From positions 1-47,691 of the forward strand of contig CALXMT010000018.1 in assembly GCA_944389545.1 (NCBI GenBank): a stretch of DNA of 47,691 bases, given 5' to 3'. The translations under genes were made by a program, and so were the position numbers. Positions 1 to 7,099 of this stretch are shown one piece after another (positions within the stretch are counted from its first letter, which is position 1; every line of letters starts with the position of its first letter). Under the pieces are notes generated by a model, which was not told where the DNA came from, ran no database searches, and was given only the letters and a program-made list of their open reading frames with translations. The stretch is from an uncultured Kiritimatiellota bacterium (GTDB lineage: Bacteria > Verrucomicrobiota > Kiritimatiellia > RFP12 > DVOR01).

Positions 1-76
1 GGCGAGGTAGCTCAGTTGGTAGAGCAGCGGACTGAAAATTCGCGTGTCGTCGGTTCGATCCCGACCCTTGCCACCA
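1..76 (+). tRNA. tRNA-Phe (anticodon GAA)
   Basis: A complete cloverleaf can be folded. The acceptor arms are GGCGAGG and CCTTGCC with one G-T pair. The D-arm begins GCTC. The anticodon stem GCGGA/TTCGC encloses the loop CTGAAAA, which gives anticodon GAA. The T-arm is GTCGG/CCGAC around TTCGATC. The 3' CCA is encoded, unlike in the tRNA-Leu of this window. The gene starts at the first base of the window, so its promoter is not visible. Confidence 0.95.
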
Positions 77-94
77 CTTCCCTACCTCTTTGAT

Positions 95-119
95 GAAGCC
101 CGCCGGGCTTCTTTTTTTT
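95..119 (+). terminator. Intrinsic terminator of tRNA-Phe
   Basis: A 7-bp stem GAAGCCC/GGGCTTC with a GCC loop is followed by eight T. It lies 18 nt after the tRNA, in the correct orientation to end its transcript. Confidence 0.9.
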
Positions 120-120
120 A

Positions 121-450
121 CCTTGAAACTGTGCAGTGAACCGCAAAGACGCAAGGGGGGCGCGAACCGCTTCGGGCTCCATCGGGCGCTCTGCGGCTTC
201 GCCGCTGACCGCGCCCGCCGCCCATCGTCTTCGCGCTTGGGCCGTCTTTCAAGTGTACTTGGCGCAGGAAAGTGGGGCGCGGGAGGGCGCACGACCGTGC
301 GCCCGGCGTTAGCGCCCCACCTTTCCTGCAAGCGTTGCGTCTTTGCGGTTTTATTTTGCACGGAGCCTCACCCGTCGCCCGCTTGCCGGGCGCTCCGTTC
401 TCCGTTCTCTGTTCTCTGTTCTCCGTTCTCCGGGGCGGCATAAGCCGCCC
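121..450 (+). repeat. Intergenic module mosaic with two structured hairpins
   Basis: No gene is seen here. In order it holds: the word CGCAAAGACGCAAGG; a nested hairpin (outer arms 183-189/211-217, inner GCGGC/GCCGC at 193-197/201-205); a large hairpin (GCAGGAAAG 264-272 with CTTTCCTGC 321-329, TGGGGCGC 273-280 with GCGCCCCA 312-319, inner GGGCGCAC/GTGCGCCC); the word TTGCGTCTTTGCGG; a run of TTCTCCG/TTCTCTG heptamers; and the palindrome GGGGCGGC-ATAA-GCCGCCCC. The large hairpin recurs at 38218-38283, and the first one recurs inverted at 23437-23471. Confidence 0.85.
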
Positions 451-476
451 CTAGTGTCTTCGTGGATCCTCCCTGC

Positions 477-505
477 TTGACATCCCGGGCCGGGTGTGCG
501 AAACT
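477..505 (+). promoter_or_regulatory. Candidate promoter of the beta-CASP nuclease gene
   Basis: A perfect TTGACA (477-482) is followed 17 bp later by a weak -10, GAAACT (500-505). Transcription would start near 512, just before the ribosome-binding site. The poor -10 keeps confidence low. Confidence 0.35.
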
Positions 506-530
506 GTCTCCAAGAAAGGAGACTGCCGCC

Positions 531-1937
531 ATGTTCACCGTCACCTTCCAAGGGGCCGCCCGCACCACCACGGGCTCCATGCACATCGTTGATGTCAATG
601 GTCTGCGCATCCTGCTCGATTGCGGCCTTTACCAGGGCCACCGCAAGGAGGCCTTCGAGCGCAACCGCAAACTGATGGTCGACCCCAAGACCGTCGATTG
701 CGTGTTGCTCTCCCACGCGCATATCGACCACAGCGGCAACCTCCCCTCGCTCATCCGGGCGGGGTGGCGCGGCCCCATCCACACCACCGAGGCCACGCGC
801 GACCTTTGCGACCCCATGCTCCGCGACTGCGCCTTCATCACCAAGCACGACGTCGAGATCGTCAACCGCCGCCGCATCGCCGAGGGCCGCACCCCCTTCG
901 AGCCGCTCTACGAAGAGCCGGACGTGGAGCAGACCCTCTCGCTCATGCAAGGTTGGCCCTACAAACGCGCCATCGACCTCGGCAACGGGGTGGGGGCCGT
1001 CTTCCACAACGCCGGCCACATCCTCGGCTCCGCCCACGTGGAGCTCATCGCCCGCCAGCCCAACGGCACCTACCGCCGCCTCCTCTTCTCCGGCGACATC
1101 GGCCAGCCCGGCGCGCCCATCCTCCCGCCGCCCGACCCGCCCATCGGCGTGCACACCCTCCTGGTGGAATCCACCTACGCCGACCGCGACCACCCCCCGC
1201 GCGCCAACGTCTCCGGCCGCCTCCGCGACTACATCGACGACATCGTCCAGCAGCGCGCCAAGCTCATCATCCCCGCCTTCAGCGTCGGCCGCACCCAGCA
1301 GATTCTCTTCTTCCTCAACGGCCTCATCCGCGACAAGAAGATCCCGCAGGTGCCCATCTACGTCGATTCCCCCCTCTCCCTCAAGGCCACCAAGATCTAC
1401 GCTCGCCACACCGATTGCTACGGCCAGGCCGCCAGCGACCTCCTCCGCCAAGGCATCGAGCTCTTCAAGATGCCCGGCCTCCAATTTCTCGAGACCGCCG
1501 ACCAATCCAAGGCCCTCAACCACGCCGAAGGCCCCATGGTCATCATCGCCGCCAGCGGCATGTGCGAAGGCGGCCGCATCCTTCACCACCTCCAAAACGG
1601 CGTCGAAGACCCCCGCAACATCATCCTCATCGTCGGCTACCAGGCCGAAGGCACGTTGGGCCGCCGCATCGTTGAACACCAAACCCCGCTCAAAATCCTG
1701 GGCGACACCTTCGAGCTCCGCGCCCGCGTCCACACCATCAACGCCCTCTCCGCCCACGCCGACCGCACCGCCCTCCGCGATTGGGTCCGCGCCGTCAACG
1801 CCAAAGGCACCATCACCAAAGCCTTCGCCGTCCACGGCGAAGACGACAAAGTCGCCGCCATGTGCCAAATCCTCCGTGAAGAAGGCTACAAAGACCCCGT
1901 CGCCCCTGTGCAGGGTGCGGTGTATAAAGGGCTGTAG
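531..1937 (+). CDS. MBL-fold beta-CASP RNA-processing nuclease
   Basis: A 468-residue cytoplasmic metallo-beta-lactamase/beta-CASP protein of the Ysh1/CPSF73-like group, which cleaves or trims RNA using two zinc ions. Visible motifs, in order, are: SHAHIDHSG (the HxHxDH zinc site), an NAGHILGSAHV histidine motif, FSGDIG (metal-ligand Asp), VESTYADRDH (start of the beta-CASP insert), PAFSVGRTQQ, ASGMCEGGRI, and a C-terminal SAHADR followed by FAVHGE. All catalytic signatures are intact and the length is normal for the family. I chose ATG 531 over an upstream in-frame ATG at 462 because AAAGGAG sits 9 nt before it and the protein then begins with the family's first strand (MFTVTFQGAART). It is monocistronic, with module mosaics on both sides. 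The exact RNA substrate cannot be inferred. Confidence 0.92.
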   Translation: MFTVTFQGAARTTTGSMHIVDVNGLRILLDCGLYQGHRKEAFERNRKLMVDPKTVDCVLLSHAHIDHSGNLPSLIRAGWRGPIHTTEATRDLCDPMLRDCAFITKHDVEIVNRRRIAEGRTPFEPLYEEPDVEQTLSLMQGWPYKRAIDLGNGVGAVFHNAGHILGSAHVELIARQPNGTYRRLLFSGDIGQPGAPILPPPDPPIGVHTLLVESTYADRDHPPRANVSGRLRDYIDDIVQQRAKLIIPAFSVGRTQQILFFLNGLIRDKKIPQVPIYVDSPLSLKATKIYARHTDCYGQAASDLLRQGIELFKMPGLQFLETADQSKALNHAEGPMVIIAASGMCEGGRILHHLQNGVEDPRNIILIVGYQAEGTLGRRIVEHQTPLKILGDTFELRARVHTINALSAHADRTALRDWVRAVNAKGTITKAFAVHGEDDKVAAMCQILREEGYKDPVAPVQGAVYKGL

Positions 1938-2510
1938 GCAGAACTGTGAGGCCTCCGCGTTCTAAAAGGGAGAACGGAGAACGGAAAATGGAGAACGGAC
2001 GCCCCTGCGGGGCGACGGGTGAGGCGCTGTGTAAAAAGGGCGGCTCACCGCCCCGTCCTATTGGTCCTATACGTCCTATTGGTCCTACTACGCTGCCTCG
2101 GTGCGCATTTCACGAAAGCCACAGAAACGCAAGGGACTGGGCACTTCACCGTTCGGCCCTGCGGGCCTCTCTACCGTGCCCATCCCTTGCGTTTCTAGTG
2201 TTTCGAGGGAAGCGCCCATAGGCGACGCGGTAGGACAGGGGTCGGCGTTGCCGCCCGGCTGATTGGCTGGATTGGCTGATTGGCTGATTGGCTGATTGGT
2301 TGATTGGCTGATTGGCTGATTGGCTGATTGGCTGATTAGAATCTTGGTGGGGCGTTGTCCCACGCCCGTGCCTTCTCCGTCGCGCGCTTGCCGCGCGCTC
2401 TGTTTCCTGTGGTCGTGGAAGGTTTGTCCCTTCGGGCCTGCACGCTCCGTTCTCTGTTCTCTGGGGCGGCGCCGCCGCCCCTCTTGTTCTTCGGGCGCGC
2501 CAGCGCCCCT
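1938..2510. repeat. Intergenic module mosaic with the longest CTGATTGG array
   Basis: A gene-free gap of about 600 bp. In order it contains GGAGAAC heptamers; the palindrome GCCCC-TGC-GGGGC; a TCCTATTGG-type 9-mer run (about 2066-2094); a nested palindrome with a perfect 13-bp outer stem (AGAAACGCAAGGG 2123-2135, CCCTTGCGTTTCT 2184-2196) and inner GGGCAC/GTGCCC and GGCCC/GGGCC arms; about ten CTGATTGG 8-mers (2263-2336); a GTGGGGCG/TGTCCCAC hairpin; GCGCGC palindromes; the conserved GTGGAAGGTTTG module; TTCTCTG heptamers; and two GC palindromes ending at the T-run before the next promoter. Confidence 0.85.
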
Positions 2511-2513
2511 TTT

Positions 2514-2522
2514 TGCTATACT
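2514..2522 (+). promoter_or_regulatory. Extended -10 promoter TGCTATACT
   Basis: TGC plus TATACT lies directly after a GC palindrome and a T-run, with no recognisable -35. The predicted start near 2529 leaves a short leader carrying AAAGGAG, 6 nt before ATG 2542. The same box precedes most genes in the window. Confidence 0.7.
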
Positions 2523-2541
2523 GACGGCAAAGGAGCGTGAC

Positions 2542-3888
2542 ATGGAACAGAAAATCGCACAGAGTGTCTATGACTTCCGTAAATTACGGGAGGATGGTTG
2601 TATCTATGTGGACAAGACCGCGTTGCTCTATTCCCTCGTCACGCGATATGGCGATGCCTTCTACTTCATCTCGCGGCCGGAGCATTTCGGTAAAACGCTC
2701 ATGCTCTCGACCTTGGAGTGTCTCTTTCGCGGCGAGCGCGAACTCTTCAAAGGCCTTGCCATCGACAAGATGGACTATGTTTGGGAGTCCTATCCTATAC
2801 TCCATTTCAACTTCTCGGGCCTCAATGTGGAGACCCTGGAGGTATTCGAGATTGATTTCCGTAACTACGTCAAGAAGGTTTTGATTGAGGCTGGTTGCAA
2901 GTGGGATGACACAATTTCTTCCCATGCCAACTTTGATAGAGCCATTTACTTCCTTAAGCAGAACCGCGGCAAAAGTGTCGTCATTCTTATCGACGACTAC
3001 GATGCGCCGACCAATGCCGCGTTGAATGATGTTGCCAAGGCCAAGGCAATCCGTTCTGAGGTCATTAATTTCTGTGGCGAAATTAAGAACAACGTCAGCG
3101 ATATCCACTTCTCAATGATGACCGGCGTCACGCGTTACGTGCCAGACTCTATCTTTTCAACGTTGAACAATCTCATCGACCTGACAATGGCCAGCCGCTA
3201 CGCCACGCTGTTGGGTTACACGGAAGAGGAGCTGGAGTCCAACTTTGACGAGGATATGCGTGAGCACGCCCAGGTGATGGGCCTTCCCTATGAGGATTAC
3301 CGCGCGGAACTCCGCCGGTGGTACAACGGTTATCGTTTCTCTCCGGATAGCGAGACGTGCGTCTACAACCCCGTTGCCATTGCCAAGACCCTTGGGCCGA
3401 AGGAGCCAACCTTTGCGCCCACGTGGTCGAAGACCGGCCGCCCCTCCGCGTTGATCAACTACCTCACCATGCACGATATTGAAACGCGCGACTACGAGAA
3501 TGTTTGCGGCATCTCGGAGAGCGCCCTCGACGTCTGCGATTTGGAGGCCATTAAGCCGGTCTCGATGCTCTATCAAAACGGCTACCTTACCATCAAAGAC
3601 TTCAAGTACTCCTTCTTTACTTTGGGCATTCCCAACGAAGAGGTGCGCCTCGACCTCAACTCTCTCCTCCTCCAATATGCAGCTAGGAGGGGCGGCTGAC
3701 GCCACCCCAGAGAATGGAGAACGGAGAAGAGAGAACGGAACGCCCCTGCGGGGCGATGGGCGAAGCCTAAGGCCAACGGCTACGCCGAGCCCTATCGCGC
3801 CTCCGGCAAGCCGATTCACCTCATCGGACTCAACTTCAAGTCCGCGAATCACTCCCTCTCCGACACCGTGGTCGAAACCTTGGTGTAA
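2542..3888 (+). pseudogene. Broken AAA-ATPase-like/PD-(D/E)XK gene (copy 1 of 3)
   Basis: The first 385 codons (2542-3699) align closely with the intact copy at 5102-6673, starting from the same MEQKIAQ start and an almost identical promoter and ribosome-binding site. The reading frame then runs into an intergenic-type module (3689-3768) and stops. Beyond it, 3769-3888 encodes the last 39 residues of the same protein in frame (KANGYAEPYR to VVETLV, then stop). About 100 residues, including the nuclease core with its GRAD and ELK motifs, are missing. The ATPase signatures have also drifted: RPEHFGKT instead of RPRRFGKS, and IDDYD instead of IDEYD. The family pairs an AAA-like domain (PF09820 type) with a C-terminal nuclease-like domain (PF08011 type) and its function is unknown. 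A truncated ATPase-only product may still be made. Confidence 0.85.
3689..3768 (+). repeat. Module mosaic replacing the middle of the AAA/PD-(D/E)XK gene
   Basis: This segment has the standard gene-end architecture: palindrome GGGGCGGC-TGAC-GCCACCCC, GGAGAACGG heptamers, then GCCCC-TGC-GGGGC and GCGATGGGCGAAGCC. It joins codon GCA-GC of the upstream half to AAG-GCC-AAC of the downstream half. It is the only intergenic-type module in the window that clearly interrupts a recognisable gene. Confidence 0.85.
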
Positions 3889-4037
3889 CTTTTCCACGAA
3901 GACACAGGCGCCCCATCGGAGCGCCTGGCTGATTCGCTGATTGGCTGATTGGAAAATGAGGCGCACCGTTCGGCGCGTTGCGCCTCACTACCGCGCCCAT
4001 CCCTTGCGTTTCTCCTGTTTTCTTGGAAGCTCGTAAC
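3889..4037. repeat. Short module mosaic in a convergent gap
   Basis: It contains TTCCACGAAGACAC just after the old stop codon, two CTGATTGG words, and a partial nested palindrome module (GGCGC-GTT-GCGCC, then CCCTTGCGTTTCT). No gene is seen. Confidence 0.75.
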
Positions 4038-4070
4038 AAAAAAGCCCCCGAGACATTCGGGGGCTTTTTT
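4038..4070 (-). terminator. Intrinsic terminator of the PEP-CTERM gene
   Basis: A long stem, AAAAAAGCCCCCGA with TCGGGGGCTTTTTT, surrounds a 5-nt loop. On the minus strand it ends in a T-run 18 nt after the stop codon. The symmetry could also make it work on plus-strand transcripts. Confidence 0.9.
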
Positions 4071-4087
4071 GTGGCTTGGGGACGCAC

Positions 4088-4717
4088 TTAGGCGACCTTG
4101 CGGCGGAGGGCCAGGCCGGCCACGCCGAGGGCCAAGAGGGCGAGGGCCGTCGGCTCGGGGACCGAGGGATCGGGCTCGTCAGTAGAGGTGTACGACACCG
4201 TGATGGAGGAGTCTGTCACCGTGTTTGGCGCGAAGGTCGAGACCCAGAGCGAGTTCGCCGTCGGGTAATCCTTCAAGGATAGAGTGGCGGTTTGGAGGTC
4301 CATGTTGGCATCCTGATAGGTGATGGTGCAAGTCTGGCTCTCGACGTTAATCACCATCGTGAGTGTCCGCTCTACCCCCGTGCTACCAAGCGCCCCGGTA
4401 AGGTCCGCAGTGGAGTAATTACTGCTGGTGGCGAATGAAATCATGGTCGCGGTGGCTTGATCGGCATTAAACGCGGGCGCATGGCGAAACTCCAACGCGT
4501 TGGTCTCAGTGTAATCGCTCGAGCCATTGAACCCCAACCAGAAGAAGTTCTGACGCGAGCCGCTTTGCGAACCAAGCGTGTACTTATAGGTGACGGTGAT
4601 GTCCTTCGAGTAATCGATACTTGTGAGTTCTCGGGTTCCCGCACCGGTCCACGAGACCTCTGCGGCGGCGGCGAGGCCCGCGCAGAGGAACGAGAGCATA
4701 AACAAAAGCCGTTTCAT
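4088..4717 (-). CDS. Secreted PEP-CTERM protein
   Basis: A 209-residue exported protein. It starts with a Sec signal (MKRLLFMLSFLCAGLAAAA), continues as a beta-rich, Thr/Ser-rich domain of about 160 residues, and ends with a linker EPDPSVPEP, a hydrophobic helix and an Arg-rich tail (LRRKVA). This is the PEP-CTERM anchor recognised by exosortase in Gram-negative bacteria. No exosortase gene lies in the window. I chose the ATG at 4717 rather than an upstream in-frame ATG because the signal peptide begins there and an AAAGGA site precedes it. The ectodomain matches no family I recognise; it may be a lectin-like or matrix protein. The anchor is nearly identical to that of the protein at 32268-32960. 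Confidence 0.85.
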   Translation of the reverse strand: MKRLLFMLSFLCAGLAAAAEVSWTGAGTRELTSIDYSKDITVTYKYTLGSQSGSRQNFFWLGFNGSSDYTETNALEFRHAPAFNADQATATMISFATSSNYSTADLTGALGSTGVERTLTMVINVESQTCTITYQDANMDLQTATLSLKDYPTANSLWVSTFAPNTVTDSSITVSYTSTDEPDPSVPEPTALALLALGVAGLALRRKVA

Positions 4718-4766
4718 GAAAAGCCTATCCTTTCTTTTTCCTCGGAATCCCCCAAGGACACCATCA

Positions 4767-4775
4767 AAGATAGCA
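4767..4775 (-). promoter_or_regulatory. Extended -10 promoter TGCTATCTT
   Basis: On the minus strand, TGC plus TATCTT lies 50 nt before ATG 4717. It matches the TGCTATACT box seen before other genes and gives a leader of about 43 nt. Confidence 0.6.
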
Positions 4776-5072
4776 TAATAATCGGGGGGGGGCAAGCTTT
4801 ATTTGGCGCGGGCGGGGTGGACCATTTCCACGAAGACGGGGCGCTCTGCCGGAGCGCTCGGTTGATTGGCTGATTAGCTGATTAGAATCTTGGTGGGGCT
4901 CCGCCCCACGCCCCGACGAGGACTGCACAGGAGATTTAGGAGATTCAGGAGGCGCCCCTGTGGGGCGACGGATAAGACGTTTTGCACAACGGCACCGCCC
5001 GTCGCCCCGCAGGGGCGCTCTGTTCTCCGTTCTCCGTTCTCCGTTCTCCGGGGCGCGCTTGCGCGCCCCTTT
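4776..5072. repeat. Intergenic module mosaic, duplicated at 6865-7077
   Basis: No gene. It contains CTGATTGG/CTGATTAG words, the hairpin GTGGGGC-TCC-GCCCCAC, GGAGATTCA 9-mers, palindrome GCGCCCC-TGT-GGGGCG, the phrase ATAAGACGTTTTGCACAACGG, four TTCTCCG heptamers and palindrome GGGGCGCGC-TT-GCGCGCCCC followed by TTTT. From 4885 onward it is nearly the same as the region upstream of the channel gene at 7100. Confidence 0.85.
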
Positions 5073-5081
5073 TGCTATACT
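5073..5081 (+). promoter_or_regulatory. Extended -10 promoter TGCTATACT
   Basis: It directly follows a palindrome and T-run. The sequence from the -10 box through AAAGGAG to the start codon is almost identical to that of copy 1 at 2514-2542. Confidence 0.7.
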
Positions 5082-5101
5082 GACGGCAAAGGAGCAAGGC
5101 C

Positions 5102-6673
5102 ATGGAACAGAAAATCGCACAGGGTGTCTATGACTTCCGCATCATGCGGGAGGATGGCTACGTCTATGTGGACAAGACGGACTTGCTGGGCGGCTTGGTC
5201 ACCGGCGGGCGCGACGCCTTCTATTTTATCTCCCGCCCGCGGCGTTTCGGCAAATCATTGATGCTCTCCACGCTGGAGTATATCTTCCGTGGCAAGCGCG
5301 AGCTCTTTAAGGGTCTCGCCATCGATAAGCTGGACTACGACTGGGCGGAGTATCCCATCCTGCACTTCTCCTTCGGCGGCATCAAGGCCAAAACATTGGA
5401 GGCCTTTGAGAGAAATTTCTGCCTCCGTGTCAAGAAAGTGTTGACTGAGGCAAAATGTACCTGGGACGAGGCGGCGCCCCCCGATGCGAACTTTAATCAA
5501 GCCATCACAGACCTTGCCAAACAGGCAGGCAAGCCCGTGGTCATCCTAATCGATGAGTATGACGCGCCGGTGGGTCACGCGTTGTCCGACATCAAGCTTG
5601 CCTCGGACATCAGGCAGGAACTCTCTGATTTCTATATCCAAATCAAGGAATGTGCCTCGGACGTCCGGTTCTTGATGATGACAGGGGTGACGCGCTTCAC
5701 GCAACTCTCCGTCTTCTCGGCGCTCAACAACCTCAACGATCTGACGATGGATTCGCGCTACGCCACGCTGTTGGGTTACACGGAGGAGGAATTGGAGGCC
5801 AACTTCAGTCCCTCCCTGCACGCGCACGCCGACATCATGGGACTTGCTTACGAGGACTATCGCGCGGAGCTCCGCCGGTGGTACAACGGCTACCGTTTCG
5901 CCAGAAACAGTGCGGTGCGGGTCTACAACCCCGTTGCCATCGCCAAGACCATTGGGCCGAAGGAGCCCACCTTTGTGCCCACGTGGTCGAAAACCGGTCG
6001 CTCCTCCGCGTTGATCAACTACCTCACCATGCACGATATTGAAACGCGCGACTACGAGAATGTTTGCGGCGTCTCGGAGAGCGCCCTCGATGTCTGCGCT
6101 TTGGAGGCCATTAAGCCGGTTTCGATGCTTTATCAAAGCGGCTACCTCACCATCAAGGACTTTAAGAATCCTTACTTCACGCTTGGTGTGCCCAACGAAG
6201 AGGTGCGCATCGACCTCAACTCCCTCCTCCTCCAATATGCAGCCAAAGAAGTGGACGGCGAGACCCTCCGCGATGCCGCCGGTTTCGCGTTGCAGAAAGC
6301 AGACTTCGAGGCCTTCTTCGCCCAGGTCCGCGCGCTCTTCGCCCACTTGCCTTACGGCTCGACTGAGAACCGCGTGCCGGAGGCCGCCTACCAGCGCATC
6401 CTCTATGTGCTTCTCTCCGCGTGTCCTTTTCGCGTGACGGCGGAAGACCGCCAAGCCCAGGGCCGCGCGGATATCGTGGTCGAAAGCGACGAGCGCGTCT
6501 TCGTCCTCGAGCTCAAGGTCGACAAGACCGCCGCCGAGGCCCTCGCCCAAATCAAAGCCAACGGCTATGCCGAGCCCTATCGCGCCCTGGGCAAGCCCAT
6601 TCACCTCATCGGCCTCAATTTCAAGTCCGAGAACCATTCGCTTGACGACGCCGTGGTCGAAACTTTGCCCTGA
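5102..6673 (+). CDS. AAA-ATPase-like/PD-(D/E)XK protein (copy 2, intact)
   Basis: A 523-residue soluble protein with an N-terminal AAA-ATPase-like domain and a C-terminal PD-(D/E)XK nuclease-like domain. The P-loop-like RPRRFGKS is at residues 45-52 and a Walker B-like LIDEYD ends at 154. The nuclease core has Asp457 (GRAD) and Glu470-x-Lys472 (ELK). A helical middle part holds conserved FTLGVPNEEVR-type sequence. Start ATG 5102 has GGAG 7 nt upstream. Known family members are abundant in Bacteroidota and related gut bacteria, often in many paralogues; their role is unestablished, and defence or mobile-element functions have been suggested only by domain logic. It is monocistronic, bounded by module mosaics, and the intact counterpart of the broken gene at 2542. 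Confidence 0.85.
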   Translation: MEQKIAQGVYDFRIMREDGYVYVDKTDLLGGLVTGGRDAFYFISRPRRFGKSLMLSTLEYIFRGKRELFKGLAIDKLDYDWAEYPILHFSFGGIKAKTLEAFERNFCLRVKKVLTEAKCTWDEAAPPDANFNQAITDLAKQAGKPVVILIDEYDAPVGHALSDIKLASDIRQELSDFYIQIKECASDVRFLMMTGVTRFTQLSVFSALNNLNDLTMDSRYATLLGYTEEELEANFSPSLHAHADIMGLAYEDYRAELRRWYNGYRFARNSAVRVYNPVAIAKTIGPKEPTFVPTWSKTGRSSALINYLTMHDIETRDYENVCGVSESALDVCALEAIKPVSMLYQSGYLTIKDFKNPYFTLGVPNEEVRIDLNSLLLQYAAKEVDGETLRDAAGFALQKADFEAFFAQVRALFAHLPYGSTENRVPEAAYQRILYVLLSACPFRVTAEDRQAQGRADIVVESDERVFVLELKVDKTAAEALAQIKANGYAEPYRALGKPIHLIGLNFKSENHSLDDAVVETLP

Positions 6674-7081
6674 GTTTCCACGAAGACACGAAGGAACGCA
6701 AGGGCCTGGGCACTTCACCGTTCGGCGCGTTGCGCCTCACTACCGTGCCCATCCCTTGCGTTTCTGTGTTTTCGAGGGAAGCGCCCAGAGGCGATACGGT
6801 AGGACAGGGGGTGGCGTTACCGCTCGGCTGATTGGCTGGATTAGCTGATTAGCTGATTGGCTGATTAGAATCTTGGTGGGGCTTCGCCCCACGCCCCGAC
6901 GAGGACAGCACAGGAGATTCAGGAGATTCAGGAGATTCAGGAGATTCAGGAGGCGCCCCTGTGGGGCGACGGATAAGACGTTTTGCACAACGGCACCGCC
7001 CGTCGCCCCGCAGGGGCGCTCTGTTCACTGTTCACTGTTCTCCGTTCTCCGTTCTCCGGGGCGCGCTTGCGCGCCCCATTA
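6674..7081. repeat. Intergenic module mosaic with nested palindrome
   Basis: No gene. After the stop codon it shows TTTCCACGAAGACACGAAGG, a nested palindrome (AACGCAAGGG 6695-6704 with CCCTTGCGTT 6753-6762, inner GGCGC-GTT-GCGCC), CTGATTGG/CTGATTAG words, the hairpin GTGGGGC-TTC-GCCCCAC, four GGAGATTCA 9-mers, TTCACTG then TTCTCCG heptamers, and palindrome GGGGCGCGC-TT-GCGCGCCCC at 7058-7077. Confidence 0.85.
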
Positions 7082-7090
7082 TGGTATACT
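7082..7090 (+). promoter_or_regulatory. Extended -10 promoter TGGTATACT
   Basis: TGG plus TATACT ends only 9 nt before ATG 7100. Transcription would start about 2-3 nt before the start codon, and no Shine-Dalgarno fits, so the operon mRNA may be leaderless. Confidence 0.6.
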
Positions 7091-7099
7091 GTTGGCGTT

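Noticed and set aside
351-1868. Long open frame (505 codons) on the minus strand opposite the beta-CASP nuclease
   Set aside because: Low-complexity Gly/Asp/Val/Glu-rich product mirrors the codon bias of the real gene on the other strand, which has full catalytic motifs.
2263-2340. CRISPR array suggested by regular repeats
   Set aside because: The CTGATTGG units are 8 bp with no spacers between them, and no cas genes are present.
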